Counted from the stretch's first letter, positions 50,400-62,414 are shown. The stretch is DNA of 64,000 nucleotides from Pterois miles (GCA_947000775.1 CAMQGK010000299.1:16481501-16545500), one strand, 5' to 3'. Translations and numbers: made by a program. The notes: a model not told the origin generated them from the sequence alone.

Positions 50400-50526
50400 G
50401 CAAGTAGGGGCACGAACGTCAAGCTTGCGTACATGACGTACATGACGTACAAGACGGAAGTGGAAGATGCCCATATCCAATATGTCTGCCGTCTAACTCC
50501 TCTGAACAAAACAAGACTCGTGGAGC
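50400..50526 (+). promoter_or_regulatory. dhx8: dhx8 promoter and 5' UTR (TATA-less)
   Basis: Two TGACGTAC motifs (50434-50441 and 50443-50450; CRE/ATF-like) arise from a 9-base tandem repeat (GTACATGAC). They are followed by an ETS-type site CGGAAGTG (50455-50462), 65 bases before the start codon. No TATA box is seen. The pattern fits a housekeeping promoter; the transcription start was not determined. Confidence 0.6.
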
Positions 50527-50635
50527 ATGGCAGACGGTGGAGTTGACGAGCTATCGCAGCTTGAATATTTGTCTTTGGTGTCCAAGGTCTGCACGGAGCT
50601 TGACAATCATCTGGGAATAAGCGACAAAGATTTAG
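50527..50635 (+). CDS. dhx8: dhx8 exon 1 (start codon; residues 1-36)
   Basis: ATG in the context agcATGG. The frame reads MADGGVDELSQLEYLSLVSK and on to NHLGISDKDL, ending with one base of an Ala codon. The donor is gtgtgt. Confidence 0.95.
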
Positions 50636-50666
50636 GTGTGTATTTCGTGGCCGAGGAAAATCCCGG

Positions 50667-51110
50667 CTAACTAGCTAGCTTATGCTAACTAGCTAGCTGA
50701 TGTTAGCTAGCCACAGTGTTATCTGTTGGCACTATAAATTAGCACTGGTTTTCCAACAGTTTTCCCCGTGCTGTTACCATGTGAAGTGTATGTGTGTGAA
50801 TTTAAAGTAACGTTACGTCTAAATATTGCGAGATTCTAGTTATGCTCTTTATTTCTGTCTACGGTTTTCAACGTTAACTGAGCTAGCTTGGTTTGGCTAG
50901 CTAGGCTGTTGATATCCTATTCATAGGTAATTTGTTGTTTTATTGTTTCGCAGCTGAGTTTGTCATCGACCTTGCTGAAAAACAGCCGACCTTTGATGGA
51001 TTCAAAGCTCTTTTGCTCCAAAATGGAGCCGAATTCACAGTAAGTTCAACGCTAATCGCCGCATTAAGCTAACAGTGATAAGCTAGCGTAAACACTTAGC
51101 TAGCGAAGTT
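50667..51110. repeat. GCTAGC-rich clusters in dhx8 introns 1 and 2
   Basis: CTAGCTAGCT-type words recur at 50667-50712, 50880-50907 and 51066-51105, spread over two introns and skipping exon 2. They are self-complementary. Confidence 0.75.
50954..51039 (+). CDS. dhx8: dhx8 exon 2 (residues 37-65)
   Basis: Acceptor tttcgcag. The frame reads (A)EFVIDLAEKQPTFDGFKALL and on to NGAEFT. Donor gtaagt, phase 0. Confidence 0.95.
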
Positions 51111-51170
51111 ATTTTAACCTTACTTGGTAAGTAATCGGGTCTGTCGTCTGTTTTGTTGTGTTCTTTGTAG

Positions 51171-51243
51171 GATTCCCTCATCAGTAATTTACTCAGGCTC
51201 ATTCAGACTATGCGACCTCCATCCAAGGCATCTACAAGTAAAG
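51171..51243 (+). CDS. dhx8: dhx8 exon 3 (residues 66-89)
   Basis: Acceptor ctttgtag. The frame reads DSLISNLLRLIQTMRPPSKA and on to STSK plus one base. Donor gtaagt. Confidence 0.95.
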
Positions 51244-51665
51244 GTAAGTTACTATAACCTGCAAAAGTATTAATTTACTGTAATTAATATATTAACTGTA
51301 AGTTAACAATCTTGACCTCACAAAAGTAGCGTTTTAGTCAACATATTAGCCAAGCTAACACAGAAAAGATTATCAAATAGTCAGTGTAGGTCATAGTCTC
51401 TTTGCTGTATAGAGGTACATTTTATTTTAGCATTATAATAGTTAAAAATGGGACTGCTTTGGTTGAACTCTATTCAGAGTCAAAAAGCACCTGTTAGATT
51501 GAAAGACATTTCTCCCCAATATACTGTGTATTGTTTACTTGGATGTTGTCTGTATTTGTACTGTGTAACTGCTACATATCTGTATTTCCTTTTTGCAGTG
51601 TCATGTGGCCATATATTTCCCTCTTTAGAATAAGACTACAGTTAATGTATAACTGCCATTTTCAG

Positions 51666-51757
51666 GCTCTGATGCTTTGGTCAAGCCGAAGACAGAAAAG
51701 GAAAGGTTGAAGGAGATGTTTCCTGCACTGTGTAGAGCAAATGATCCCGCACCAAAG
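51666..51757 (+). CDS. dhx8: dhx8 exon 4 (residues 90-120)
   Basis: Acceptor ttttcag. The frame completes Gly, then reads SDALVKPKTEKERLKEMFPA and on to APK. Donor gtatgt. Confidence 0.95.
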
Positions 51758-52259
51758 GTATGTTGCTTTAACACATTATTTGTAGGTGGTATCTGTTTGA
51801 CTTGTAATGCCACCATTACCATTATTGCAAAACAAGCTCGTTACACATGGACTGATTTTTTTAAGCTTCTTCATAACACATGCACCACAGAATTAAACAT
51901 AAAAAGGGATTATGTGTGTACCCTTTGCAGTGTACCCACTATGCAGTATATTAATTTTTGAGTTGCTGTGGATTTGTACACATCCTGCACATGCAAAGAT
52001 TTCACATCAGTGGAGTTGGCCTTGACACTTCTTTCTGATCAATAAGTCAATTTAAATACTGCTGTCTTAATTTAGTTAATTTGATTGTCTATTAGACAGT
52101 TGACTCATTTACTACCACTGTGCTCTTGACTACACTTTGCACTGTGGGCCTTAATTATGTGAAAACTACTATTGTTCGGAATACTAGTGTCTACAGAGAT
52201 TTGGAAGTCAAGTCAAGGTGATCTATGAACTGTAAATAAAGTACATAATGAACAATCTT

Positions 52260-52440
52260 AGTAGGACTGCCCCCTCTTTGTTGATTAGACAAGTAATTGG
52301 TCATTTTGGTCCTAGCCAACTAAGATTTCTTAAGTCAATTAGTCGTTTTCTCATGCTGATTGACTTATTTCCAAAAAACTTATGAGCATATCTCTGGTAA
52401 ACACTCAGATTTAAAGTAGTGCTTTTGTGTTATGACCAAG
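52260..52440 (-). mobile_element. hAT-like MITE fragment in dhx8 intron 4
   Basis: TTAGTCGTTTTCTCATGC and TTAAAGTAGTGCTTTTGTG are complements of segments at 14410-14600. No ORF. Confidence 0.55.
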
Positions 52441-52506
52441 TTTGTTAACTAGTGAAAGATGAATGGTACTGTGCTGCAAATTGTTTTGTTGGATTGACTT
52501 TCTCAG

Positions 52507-52613
52507 AGGCTACTAGATGAAGATGATGTGAAAGTAGCAGCTGATGCCATGAAGGAGCTGGAGATGTTTATGCCCAGTGTCAGCGGGACAGACTCCAAAA
52601 GCAGCAAGAGCAG
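52507..52613 (+). CDS. dhx8: dhx8 exon 5 (residues 121-155)
   Basis: Acceptor tttctcag. The frame reads RLLDEDDVKVAADAMKELEM and then a Ser-rich end (GTDSKSSKS) leading into the RS tract. Donor gtaaga. Confidence 0.95.
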
Positions 52614-52781
52614 GTAAGATGAATAACGCTGGTTTGTTAAAAATAGGAAACAAAAATAACTCAAGCAGCAAATATGAACTTCTGCAATAAGGTTTATTGT
52701 GTGAATTGAACTCTTTTGATTGCATGTGAACAGTGGCTTGTGATGTTTACTGTTGTGTTCTTTTTACACTTATTCTCACAG

Positions 52782-53180
52782 GTCAGAAAAGAACAGACGT
52801 CACAGCCGAAGTCGCAGCAGAAGCAAAGAAAGAGACAGACACAGAGATCGAGACCGAGACAGAGATCGGGAGAAGGACAGGAAGAGACGGCATCGCTCTC
52901 GCTCCAGGTCCAGGTCTCGCTCCCGAGACCGCAATCGGCACAGGGACAGAGATGGAGACAGAGATAGAGACAGAGATCGTGGCAAAAGAAGAGACAAATC
53001 TTCCCGTTGGTCTGAGCGCTCACCAAGCCCCAGAAAAGACCAAGACAGGGACTCTGACCGCTGGAAGGACAAACACGTGGACCGACCACCACCAGAGGAG
53101 CCTTCTGTTGGTGACATATACAATGGCAAAGTCACCAGTATCATGCAGTTTGGATGCTTTGTTCAGCTGGAGGGATTAAG
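52782..53180 (+). CDS. dhx8: dhx8 exon 6: RS/RD-rich tract and start of S1 domain
   Basis: The largest exon (399 bp). It has a long run of Arg-Ser and Arg-Asp dipeptides (for example SRSRSRSKERDRHRDRDRD), typical of nuclear-speckle and splicing proteins. Then come DRWKDKHVDRPPPEEPSVGD and the first half of the S1 fold (GKVTSIMQFGCFVQLEGL). Repeated CGAGAC/AGAGAC hexamers make it prone to length change. Donor gtcagt. Confidence 0.95.
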
Positions 53181-53845
53181 GTCAGTATTGAGTCAACAAA
53201 GTGCTATTAACACAAGAACTTCAGGGTGGCAGCACAGCCCACTGGTTACCAGTGAAATGTTCTTTATTCATCAGTTCTGGAAATTGAATGCAACTGTTCA
53301 GGTCTGTGCTTGGGTTGCATATGCATTCCTTTGATGTATGGATCTATAGACCCTTTTTGTGCCGACGTCACGATTACATCAGTGTTAGCAGTAGGCAAAA
53401 CAAAGGAAACACAGGAATCACCTCATAGTAGGCGCAATTACACATCACAAATGTCATCTTGATGTGTTGTTGGATGTCAGAATTGGAATATGGATCCAAC
53501 GTCAAATTTTATTGCATTCCTTCCTGCGATGGCAAACTGTGATTCGAGGCGCAGTGAGCTACAATATCGGCAAAGAGTTTCAGAGATGATGAGAAAATGT
53601 TGCAGGTACGTTAAGCACGCAGTTGCATTTCTTGTATCAAAGTTACAAGTGTGTTATCTTGATTATTAGTTTAGCATAGCCTTCTGCTAACTTCAGCTGT
53701 CACGGCTGCTAGACTGCTTAGAGAGATGGAGGGAATATATCGCTAATAGGTTAGCCCAACGGTAGCCACAGGCATGTGCTTTTGGTTTCTTCATCTCTAT
53801 GCATTGCCAATATTTTAAGACTGTCTTTTTGAATTATTTTGCTTT

Positions 53846-54222
53846 GTAGGGGTGTAAATCACAAGTTTCATCACAACACGTTATACTGATTTTTTGGACA
53901 ATAGTACAATATTTGCTGATGTCACAGCATCTGCCACAATACAATTTTGATTCAATTCATTGGCCTGCAATTGATATGATCCATGTAACACAATCAATTA
54001 CATTAATATCGTCTCTCAAAAATCAGCTAAAATATGATCTGACAATTTTATCACAGGGCTCTCATGAAAGAGCGACCACTTGGATTGAAATGGTGAAACA
54101 GACGTGCCATCAAAATAAAGACATATTATAAAGATGATGTTTTCACTTTGCATCGATGATATTGGATCGTTGATCATTAAATTGATATATTGATCCAGAT
54201 TGATGTGTCGTTACACCCGAAT
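53846..54222. mobile_element. hAT-like MITE in dhx8 intron 6
   Basis: Begins TAGGGGTGTAAATCACAAG and ends GTCGTTACACCC, giving short inverted ends (GGGGTGTAA / TTACACCC) around non-coding AT-rich sequence. Confidence 0.65.
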
Positions 54223-54634
54223 TGCTTTGCAGTGTAGGGAGTTCTTGCCAATGCTGGGATAGCAACATTTTCTGCAGGATAGTTATAGGCATACACCTTC
54301 AGTTTGTCCTTACTATACATGTTTGGTTTCCCTATCAGGTGTGTAGTCAGGCTGTTCTGGTTGGTTAATGTTAACTTTCTCAAATGACACTCACAATCCT
54401 GGAGAGCGAGTGGCTCTATGTATTCAGAAAAACACATATTTTCTTCATTGGCTTGTTCAAGTCAGTAAAACTTGCTAGCCAGCTTTAGCTAACATGTTCA
54501 GAGAATTATTCTGCCTCCTCTTACGCTCTGCCCACAAAAATATGTCATAAGGGTTACTAACAGAAAGCAAGGAACTGTATTTTAAGTGTTATTCTTCTAG
54601 TAAAGTAAACCTTGTTGTTGCTCTCTGTATGTAG

Positions 54635-54779
54635 GAAACGATGGGAGGGTTTGGTACACATTTCTGAGCTGCGAAGAGAGGGCCGTGTGGCCAACGTGGC
54701 TGATGTCGTCAGCAAAGGCCAACGAGTCAAGATCAAAGTGCTCTCATTCACCGGCTCTAAGACCAGCCTCAGTATGAAG
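54635..54779 (+). CDS. dhx8: dhx8 exon 7: second half of S1 domain
   Basis: Acceptor atgtag. The frame completes Arg, then reads KRWEGLVHISELRREGRVAN and ends KTSLSMK. VHISEL is the S1 core strand. Donor gtaaaa. Confidence 0.96.
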
Positions 54780-55154
54780 GTAAAAAGAACAGATGGAAGT
54801 TTCTGGGAAGTTAGTCCAAAGCAGAAACACTAAATTCAAATGTGTGTGTGCAGATTTCTTTGTGTGACCCAGGTTAGAAAATTGAGATCTTGATGGCAAC
54901 GTTGGTGCTTAATTGATTTTAAATTGTGTGTGTGTGTTAAATTTAATCTTATATTCCCTTTATAACAGAGCAGGTAATTGTTTGAGTCAGTGAGTCATTA
55001 TCAACTAAATGACTGATTACGCTGCTCTGAATTTCTCAGGAGATATTTGGAGAGTATATTATGAAAGTTTTTCCATCATGGGATCTTCTTTCCAGTTAGA
55101 TTAGTTATACCCTTAATTGTCAGAATGTAAAAGTCTTCCTCCTCTCTTTGTCAG

Positions 55155-55361
55155 GATGTGGACCAGGAGACGGGAGAAGACCTGAACCCCAACAGGAGGA
55201 GGAACGTGGGCCCAGACGGAGGGGAGGAGATCTCCATGAGGAACCCCGACCGGCCAAGCAACCTAAACCTGGGTCATGCCCCTGAGCTGGAGCAGGACGA
55301 CACCCTGGAGCGCAAGAGGCTCACCAAGATTTCTGACCCAGAGAAGTGGGAGATCAAACAG
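55155..55361 (+). CDS. dhx8: dhx8 exon 8 (residues 338-406)
   Basis: The frame reads DVDQETGEDLNPNRRRNVGP and ends RLTKISDPEKWEIKQ. Exactly 69 codons, phase 0 at both ends. Donor gtgggt. Confidence 0.96.
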
Positions 55362-56274
55362 GTGGGTCCATACACACATTTAAGGTGGAAGAAGCTGCTT
55401 TAATCTGGGTACACTACGAGAGAGTCAAGTCAGTTTTTATCCAGATTCACTCTCCTGACGATCATCAGCAAAGCTCTGATTGTTTGATGGTTCTAAAGAT
55501 TATCTTACCAGATATTCCTGTGGTGTGAGGTATGTGAAGAGTGTTTTTTAAAAGCTCCAATCAGCTCAGAAGCCCATCTTGTCCGCACCAATTTCAAATT
55601 ATTAAATGTTCCTGTAATATACATGTTCAATAGTTATGATTGGATATCCTGTTGTGTGTGGGGAACCTCGAGGACTGCCAATGATACTGTCACATGGGAA
55701 CGAACGATAGTCAGTTGAAAACCAAGCTGACTGAAAAAGGAGGGACAGCAACCGCCGTCATGGTGGCTGTGGCTATTACGTGAGCTGATGCAGATCATGA
55801 AGCATAAAGTCGTAGTAAGATGGACCTCAGAGACCAACTTGTTAATCTATCGCAACAACACAAGTGTTTGTTGAACATGTCTCCATGATTTCTTCTATAT
55901 TTTCTCTATTTTTACTTGTGAATTTTCAGTACAGATTAGTACATCGCTGTCGTCCACCATGTTTGTTTACACTAAAGTCACATTTTGATCGTGAGAGATT
56001 TTGCAAGATTCACTTTTTTTTTAAGTCAGGATTCTCGTTGTTCATGAATGGAATCTGTTAGTGTGTGGTGAGCAGTAATTTGGCCAAAACAGCACACCAC
56101 ACACTATAGGAACAAAATGAAATGTATCATAACATGTTATGTGTGGGGTCTCACATTTTCAGCATCTGTTAAGATCTGAAAGTCTTTCAGTGTGGGCCAG
56201 CCTTAAGTCTTCTGAGGACAACAGATTCCCTACTTTCTCACATGTCAGTACTCATGCTCATTGTCTGCCCTCAG
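55362..56274 (+). other. dhx8 intron 8
   Basis: No exon. The stretch 55560-56190 may be an old DNA-transposon insertion but has no clear ends. Confidence 0.6.
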
Positions 56275-56362
56275 ATGATTGCTGCCAACGTCTTGTCCAA
56301 AGAAGAGTTCCCTGATTTTGATGACGAGACAGGAATCCTTCCAAAAGTTGATGATGAAGAGG
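56275..56362 (+). CDS. dhx8: dhx8 exon 9 (residues 407-435)
   Basis: Acceptor ccctcag. The frame reads MIAANVLSKEEFPDFDDETG and on to LPKVDDEE plus one base. The initial ATG is internal methionine, not a start. Donor gtaaga. Confidence 0.96.
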
Positions 56363-56929
56363 GTAAGAAATTAGGTCTTTTCCATCCAATGCAGATCCAG
56401 TTTGATCACACAGTACCTGTTTGTGTCATTAGATAGTAGGAAAAAACATACACAGTACAGGGTTCTCGTGACTTCACAAAATACTGTTAAGTGTGTTAAA
56501 ATGTTAGCATGCTAACACATTAAACTAAAGCTGTGTCAGCCATGGACATCATGCTGTATCAATAGTAATGAAATTAAAAAACAGATAAATTAACCCAATA
56601 ATAGCCTCCATGCGACAATAGTGCAGTAGTACTTGGTGGAAAAAACCCCACATGTATAACTATAGCGTTTGACCTTCCAGTTGCAACCGCTACAGGTTCC
56701 TCGCTTGACATTTTCACAAAATTGAAATTGGTTGTTGGTCCCTCCCTTTCCGCTATGTAGCATAGATGGAGTGCAGCATCGGGGTACTCGCTGTGCACTG
56801 CATCGTACCAGAGTGAACACACCTCTGAGCTGTAAATAGCAAGTTTAAGTATGGTAGTGTGTGAATGGAGACACAGCATAAGCGAGTGAGCACGGTGAAC
56901 ATGATACCTCCTAGCATTTAGCTCAAAGC

Positions 56930-58090
56930 ACCTTTGAGTCTAAAGCTGCATCTTATTTCCTAATTTTATTTTTGCCTCCTCACTCCTCAATCCTCCGGCT
57001 TGTGACCCGGAAGTTGATCTCAGTGCTCCATCTTAAAAGACATCCAAATTCCTAAAATGCATCTTGAAGAGTGAGGAGGCTTACCGGAGGAGCCATAAGC
57101 GAGGATACACCGGTGTATCCTTCATGGAAGTTTTTTACCGACCGACACACCCCTTTATTAGATATCAGTGACTTGATTGGATGCTGTGCCGACCAGACTG
57201 ATTTGGTACACGTCAACATCACTGGAGTTTCATACCGAAGTGAAGACAGATGACAGATAAACAGTTTTGCCGTTTGTCTTCTGATTCACCGTCCAGTTAA
57301 AATCTGTGTTGATTGTCGGCCTGAATAACAAACGCACCATGTTGATGGTAAAGCCTGCAGTATCTCTCCTTCATACAAGGATGAAGCAGCCTGTTACTGA
57401 AAGAGATTTATAAGATCTGTCAACCAATGTCGCCAATCAATTTTCTTCAATTATTAGAAAGATTTATCTTTTCATGCTCTATTTCCCCCATTAACTTTTA
57501 TTAAGGACAGTATTAAAGTCAGAGAGAGAAGGAGGGTTTGTCTTTTACACCTTTTACATCATTTATCATTATTCCTATCAGTTACATGTGAGGCTGATGA
57601 TTCCTGAGTGTTGGGCCCCATATGAGTTACATCATTTCAACATTTAGCCTAATAAATAATTTGTGTGAGAATATCAATAACTACAAATGCTAATAATGAA
57701 TAATATAACGCATTGTGTCAGTGGAAGTGGTTGCTGAGCCTCTAAGCAGGACTCGGCACACAGTATAAATACAGACTGCAGGTGTTTGTTAAACAGGTAA
57801 CAGAGAGAAAACACTGATAACTCTGTGTCTTTATTAGTATTTGTACAGTTCAGACGTAAACAGCTGTTAAAGCCGACTGACAGCTGATTCAGCTCTGATC
57901 AGCTGATGCCATCAAAAGAAATGGATGCAGCTTCAAGTGGCACTACAGAGGAAAGGATGTCCATTTCTCTAAAAACATTTTTCCTCGCTTCCTCTCTCCG
58001 CATCGCCCATGGGCGAGACTAAAACGCGAGGAAATGAGTTGAGCCATACAAATTAAGAATTGGGAAAGGCCTTATGCACAGAGATGCTAG
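56930..58090. mobile_element. Probable DNA-transposon insertion in dhx8 intron 9
   Basis: About 1.1 kb with loosely similar inverted ends (GCATCTTATTTCCTAATTTT near 56949 and AAATTAAGAATTGGGAAAGG near 58049). It includes CACTCCTCAATCCTCCGGC and GAGTGAGGAGGCTTACCGG as a sub-palindrome. No transposase ORF, so non-autonomous if real. Confidence 0.4.
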
Positions 58091-58192
58091 CATGGCTGTA
58101 GACTCTAAGGCTAATGTCTTGCTTTATGAAATATGATTTATATGGCTTAGCGGACTGCTTGGTCATTGATGCTGTTGTTCATTGTCATTCAG

Positions 58193-58290
58193 ATGAAGAT
58201 TTGGAAATTGAGCTGGTTGAAGAGGAGCCTCCATTCCTGAGGGGACACACCAAACAAAGCATGGACATGAGCCCAGTCAAGATTGTAAAG
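58193..58290 (+). CDS. dhx8: dhx8 exon 10: acidic linker
   Basis: Acceptor cattcag. The frame completes Asp, then reads EDLEIELVEEEPPFLRGHTK and ends SPVKIVK. Donor gtacag. Confidence 0.96.
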
Positions 58291-58552
58291 GTACAGTTAT
58301 ACTGTATATCTGAACATGTTATCACATATCTCGCTAAATACACAGAGGAGAGACAACAGTGCAGTAAAGTTTAGACTTTATTTTGACAGTTAAGTGTCAA
58401 ATTCCATCTGCTCTGTCAGCGTCAACTTTGTGGAGGAAGCTAAAATATTTAGAAGAACAGTTATTAGAAAAAGTTGATTATTCCTATCTGGAAAAATAAT
58501 TTGTTTATCTAGTTGACTTAGGAGCTGTTCAACACACATTTTCAGTGACGGT

Positions 58553-59525
58553 CAATATTGAGGATGCGCCAATTGGGGAAATTCTGGTCCGATAACAATT
58601 TGGCTGATACAGATTTCTTGTTGTTTATTTTGCTTTTGTTTATTTATTACCATTTTGTGCTAGAGAAACAAAGACAATAAAAGTAACTGAACTTTTAAAA
58701 CATTTCATTGCACTGTCTTTGAATGAACACAAGGTTAGTCTTACAAATCTATGAAACACCGTTTATTATAACCTTTCACATGAAAAATCTTTTTTTTTTT
58801 AAATAACAGCTTCAAAAGTCTTTTTGCTGCTATACTACTGCCCACTGAATGAGAAGAATGTATCAGCATTTGCATAGGCCAAAAAAATATTTGTTTTGTG
58901 AAATAAATTTAATGTAAAAGTGATTACAAACTTTTAGCTGTGCACACGCTGTGCAGACGTTACTTGGATACAGACGTGCAGACGTTACTTGGATGGACCG
59001 CCCATATATTAACCCCAAGAATATTTGTTGACCCATTTTAGCAATTTTATTTTTTATCCAAAAAAAAACCTGTTTTTTATCGATACTCTAGTGGACTAGA
59101 GGCAGCAGGATGCTACTCTACTGTCGCAGTCGCCTCGCTGCCTCGTCTCTTCAGTCATGACGGGATCACGGTGGCGTGCGGCAGCCTGACGTGCTGCTGC
59201 TGCTGCACTCCTTACTTTGTACTGGATCCTGATATGGGCGACGGACTGCTGCATACTGTAAACAAACTACACTTGGGCACAGCACTCGTTGCCTTGAACA
59301 TTGTGCCAGAATCGTCTCCAACCAGTATCATCTTTTCTGAATAAGCAGCTGGTTGCTGTTGTCGGAGTCTGACCGTGAATAACCAACACAACATTTAGCT
59401 GCCGCAAAATTGACGTGACAGCAGATACACATTGGCCTTTGCCATCGGCGAATGGCATCTTATTTGCAGATAGGCTGATGGCAGGCAACAAGACGAATAT
59501 CAGCCGATCCCGATGTTTGGTCGAT
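58553..59525. mobile_element. Possible hAT-like non-autonomous element in dhx8 intron 10
   Basis: The ends TCCGATAACAATTTGGCTGAT and ATATCAGCCGATCCCGATGT have the CCGAT-rich character of fish hAT elements. A 17-base word (GCAGACGTTACTTGGAT) is tandemly duplicated near 58955-58995. No long ORF. Confidence 0.4.
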
Positions 59526-59562
59526 AAACTAAACACTGTCCTGTGTTTCCCTCTGGTCATAG

Positions 59563-59710
59563 AATCCAGATGGCTCTCTGTCTCAAGCCGCCATGATGCA
59601 GAGCGCTCTGGCAAAGGAGAGGCGAGAGCTAAAGCAGGCTGCTCGGGAGGCAGAAATGGACTCCATCCCCATGGGGCTGAATAAACACTGGGTCGACCCG
59701 CTGCCAGACG
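59563..59710 (+). CDS. dhx8: dhx8 exon 11 (residues 469-517)
   Basis: Acceptor gtcatag. The frame reads NPDGSLSQAAMMQSALAKER and ends LNKHWVDPLPD plus one base. Donor gtaaga. Confidence 0.96.
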
Positions 59711-60926
59711 GTAAGAAATCCATCAGATGTGCACATTAAGTGATATCTAAGTCACAGATGTCGATGCTGAAGTATGATTCATCAAATCCCTCTGCAGCCA
59801 TAAAAACATCTGCCAGCTGAAAATTAGCATATTGATTATGTTAACCTCAGTCTTCAGATTTTATTTAAATATATATTTGAGTTTTATCTTTACTTTTGGC
59901 TCAGTCCAGTTTGGAAGACAATCTGCGTGTTTGCCCCACTTTATCAAAACCACAGCCCAGTCTGTCACGCATGAGACCTGCTCCATGATGGCAGGCAGCA
60001 CCCCTCAGGCTTGCCAGTACTGGAGATGGTTATCTGGCTTCCTGCTGCCCCGTATCTGTTCGGATGGAATAGTCTGGCCATGGTTCAGTGTTCTTCTGTC
60101 CCCCTCCATGGCCCCAGGTGGTCTAGACAGTTTCCAAGGGTGGGTGTTGTCCTGTTGTCAAGAGTATGAGATTGAACATTTTCTCTAAAACAAAAACGGT
60201 GGTTGTACTATGATGGTTTTTCCTATAAATACAGTTATATTTACATACTGTAACACATTTGTAAAAATTAAAAAATAATATACACATGTACATGTGTCTT
60301 TGTTGGGTGAAACAGTTGAGATTATACACACTGTTCATTTCCAGAAACAGGCAGAGATAAGGAAAAGATAAAGTGTGAAAATTTGTCAGAAATGGGAAGA
60401 AATGCAGGAGAACTGTGACCGTGACCCTGGGTGGAAGCCGGGAGAGGGCGATGAAAAATGGGAGTCTCCCAGGAAAATCGTGAGGGTTGGCAAGTTTGCA
60501 TATATTTGATATTTAGAAGTATAATGTTTAGAAGTATGGCTTTTGCACTACTGTTTTTATCTACATTATCAGATTGTCTTTTTTTTTTTTTTTTGTCATG
60601 CTGGTGTTTTGGATACTACACCTGTCGTCGTAAAGCTTGTTTGCCTATTGGTATGCTATCTGTAGAAATATGGGTATGATTTCCACTTTTTCAAACACTT
60701 TGATGACCTGACGAACATCCAAGCAGGATGGTGGAGTCGTGTGCAGGCATTATCTTTTTCTTTTCTGATAGCCTCACGCCTACATGATGTGCGTATAATT
60801 AATCTTCAACTCCTGCCAAAATATACAGATCTGGCAGCGATGTAGCGACTGATGACGAGACTTTATTTGAAACATTAAAACAACTTTTATGTCATTATCA
60901 AGCACACTTGTACTCCTCTTTTACAG

Positions 60927-61108
60927 TTGATGGAAGGCAGATTGCAGCTAACATGAGAGGCATTGGCATGATGCCCAATGACATCCCAGAGTGGAAGAAG
61001 CATGCTTTTGGAGGCAACAAGGCCTCTTATGGAAAGAAGACCCAGCTCTCCATCCTGGAGCAGAGGGAGAGCCTGCCCATCTACAAGCTGAAGGAGCAGC
61101 TCATTCAG
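60927..61108 (+). CDS. dhx8: dhx8 exon 12 (residues 518-578)
   Basis: The acceptor follows tctttta. The frame completes Val, then reads DGRQIAANMRGIGMMPNDIP and ends SLPIYKLKEQLIQ, just before the helicase core. Donor gtttgt. Confidence 0.96.
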
Positions 61109-61928
61109 GTTTGTTGCAGATCTAAAAACAACACCTGAAGGCAGGCTTTTCACAGATTAAGTTGGTTGCTTCACATGGGAGTTTAGAATCGAGCCTGATT
61201 AGGCTCTGTTGGAAATGTGAATATCCTTTTTAGAAGCAGATGTTGATGCGAAAGTGCTTTTATGCTTTGAGATGTGTTGAATGGAAACATCTGCCAAATG
61301 TAAATGTGACCATATTTCCTTTTAGGTAGTTTTTCACTGCTGCTAAAGGAGTATGATATTATACAACGCCTACAGAAATGGCTGAATGAAAAAACACAGT
61401 ACCAATGCCACAGTGCAGGTGGTTTTATCGTCTGTAGCGTCATTTTCTTATACTTGTGTTCACTTTTTTTTTTTTTTTTTTTTAATGTCTTTTTTTTTTT
61501 GCATTTGAACCTTCTATTGGGGTTTTCGAATGAAGCTGTTGTTGTATTTTATGATTTCATCACCCTAAAAACAATTTAAAATCCTTGAAAAAGTCTCAAG
61601 TTGAATAAAGTCGGCTCGGATTAAATGAGGTAGTTTTTAATGAATATAACCAGTGTCGGTATGAGTGAGACATGGGAGAAAAAACAGTTGTTTGAAGACA
61701 GTGGTAATGTTTTTGAAAGGCTAAACGCTAACAAATGTGGATTTAATCCAATATTTCATTAGATAAAATCAATTTTGGAAATGCTTACATCTGCCTTTTT
61801 CAATATATTTTGACTTTTGGATTTTATAATGCTCAGGAGTGGAAATGATTGAATCGGAAACAGTCGTATACATTCATCATTGTAATTGAATGATTGACTG
61901 ATTTGTTCTTTGTGTTAATCTGTCACAG

Positions 61929-62123
61929 GCTGTTCATGACAACCAGATCCTGATTGTGATTGGAGAAACTGGGTCCGGTAAGACCACCCAGATCACTCAG
62001 TACCTGGCGGAGGCGGGTTACACCACCAGGGGGAAGATCGGCTGTACGCAACCCCGTCGTGTTGCCGCCATGTCAGTGGCCAAGAGAGTCTCTGAGGAGT
62101 ATGGTTGCTGTCTAGGACAAGAG
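61929..62123 (+). CDS. dhx8: dhx8 exon 13: motif I (Walker A) and Ia
   Basis: The frame reads AVHDNQILIVIGETGSGKTT and on through CTQPRRVAAMSVAKRVSEE to CCLGQE. The P-loop lysine that binds ATP is present. 65 codons. Donor gtgagt. Confidence 0.98.
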
Positions 62124-62228
62124 GTGAGTGATTCTTCCATTACTGTGTTCCCATGTAATGATCACAACATTGATATTTTATAATCACTTTCATGTCAAGA
62201 TGGTTAATTTGAATTTGCTTTGCTTTAG

Positions 62229-62414
62229 GTGGGTTACACCATCCGTTTTGAGGACTGCACCAGCCCTGAGACAGTGATCAAGTACATGACGGATGGTATG
62301 CTGCTAAGAGAGTGTCTGATCGACTCTGAATTGGGCCAGTACGCTATCATCATGTTGGACGAAGCTCACGAGAGGACGATCCACACTGATGTTCTCTTTG
62401 GTTTGCTCAAGAAG
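62229..62414 (+). CDS. dhx8: dhx8 exon 14: DEAH motif
   Basis: The frame reads VGYTIRFEDCTSPETVIKYM and on to YAIIMLDEAHERTIHTDVLF, ending GLLKK. It contains motif II DEAH for magnesium binding and ATP hydrolysis. 62 codons. Donor gtgagc. Confidence 0.98.

Noticed and set aside
61956..62183. Separate small ATPase-like gene starting MIGETGSGKT
   Set aside because: The ATG of that ORF is only a frame opening; the sequence is dhx8 exon 13 read past its donor.
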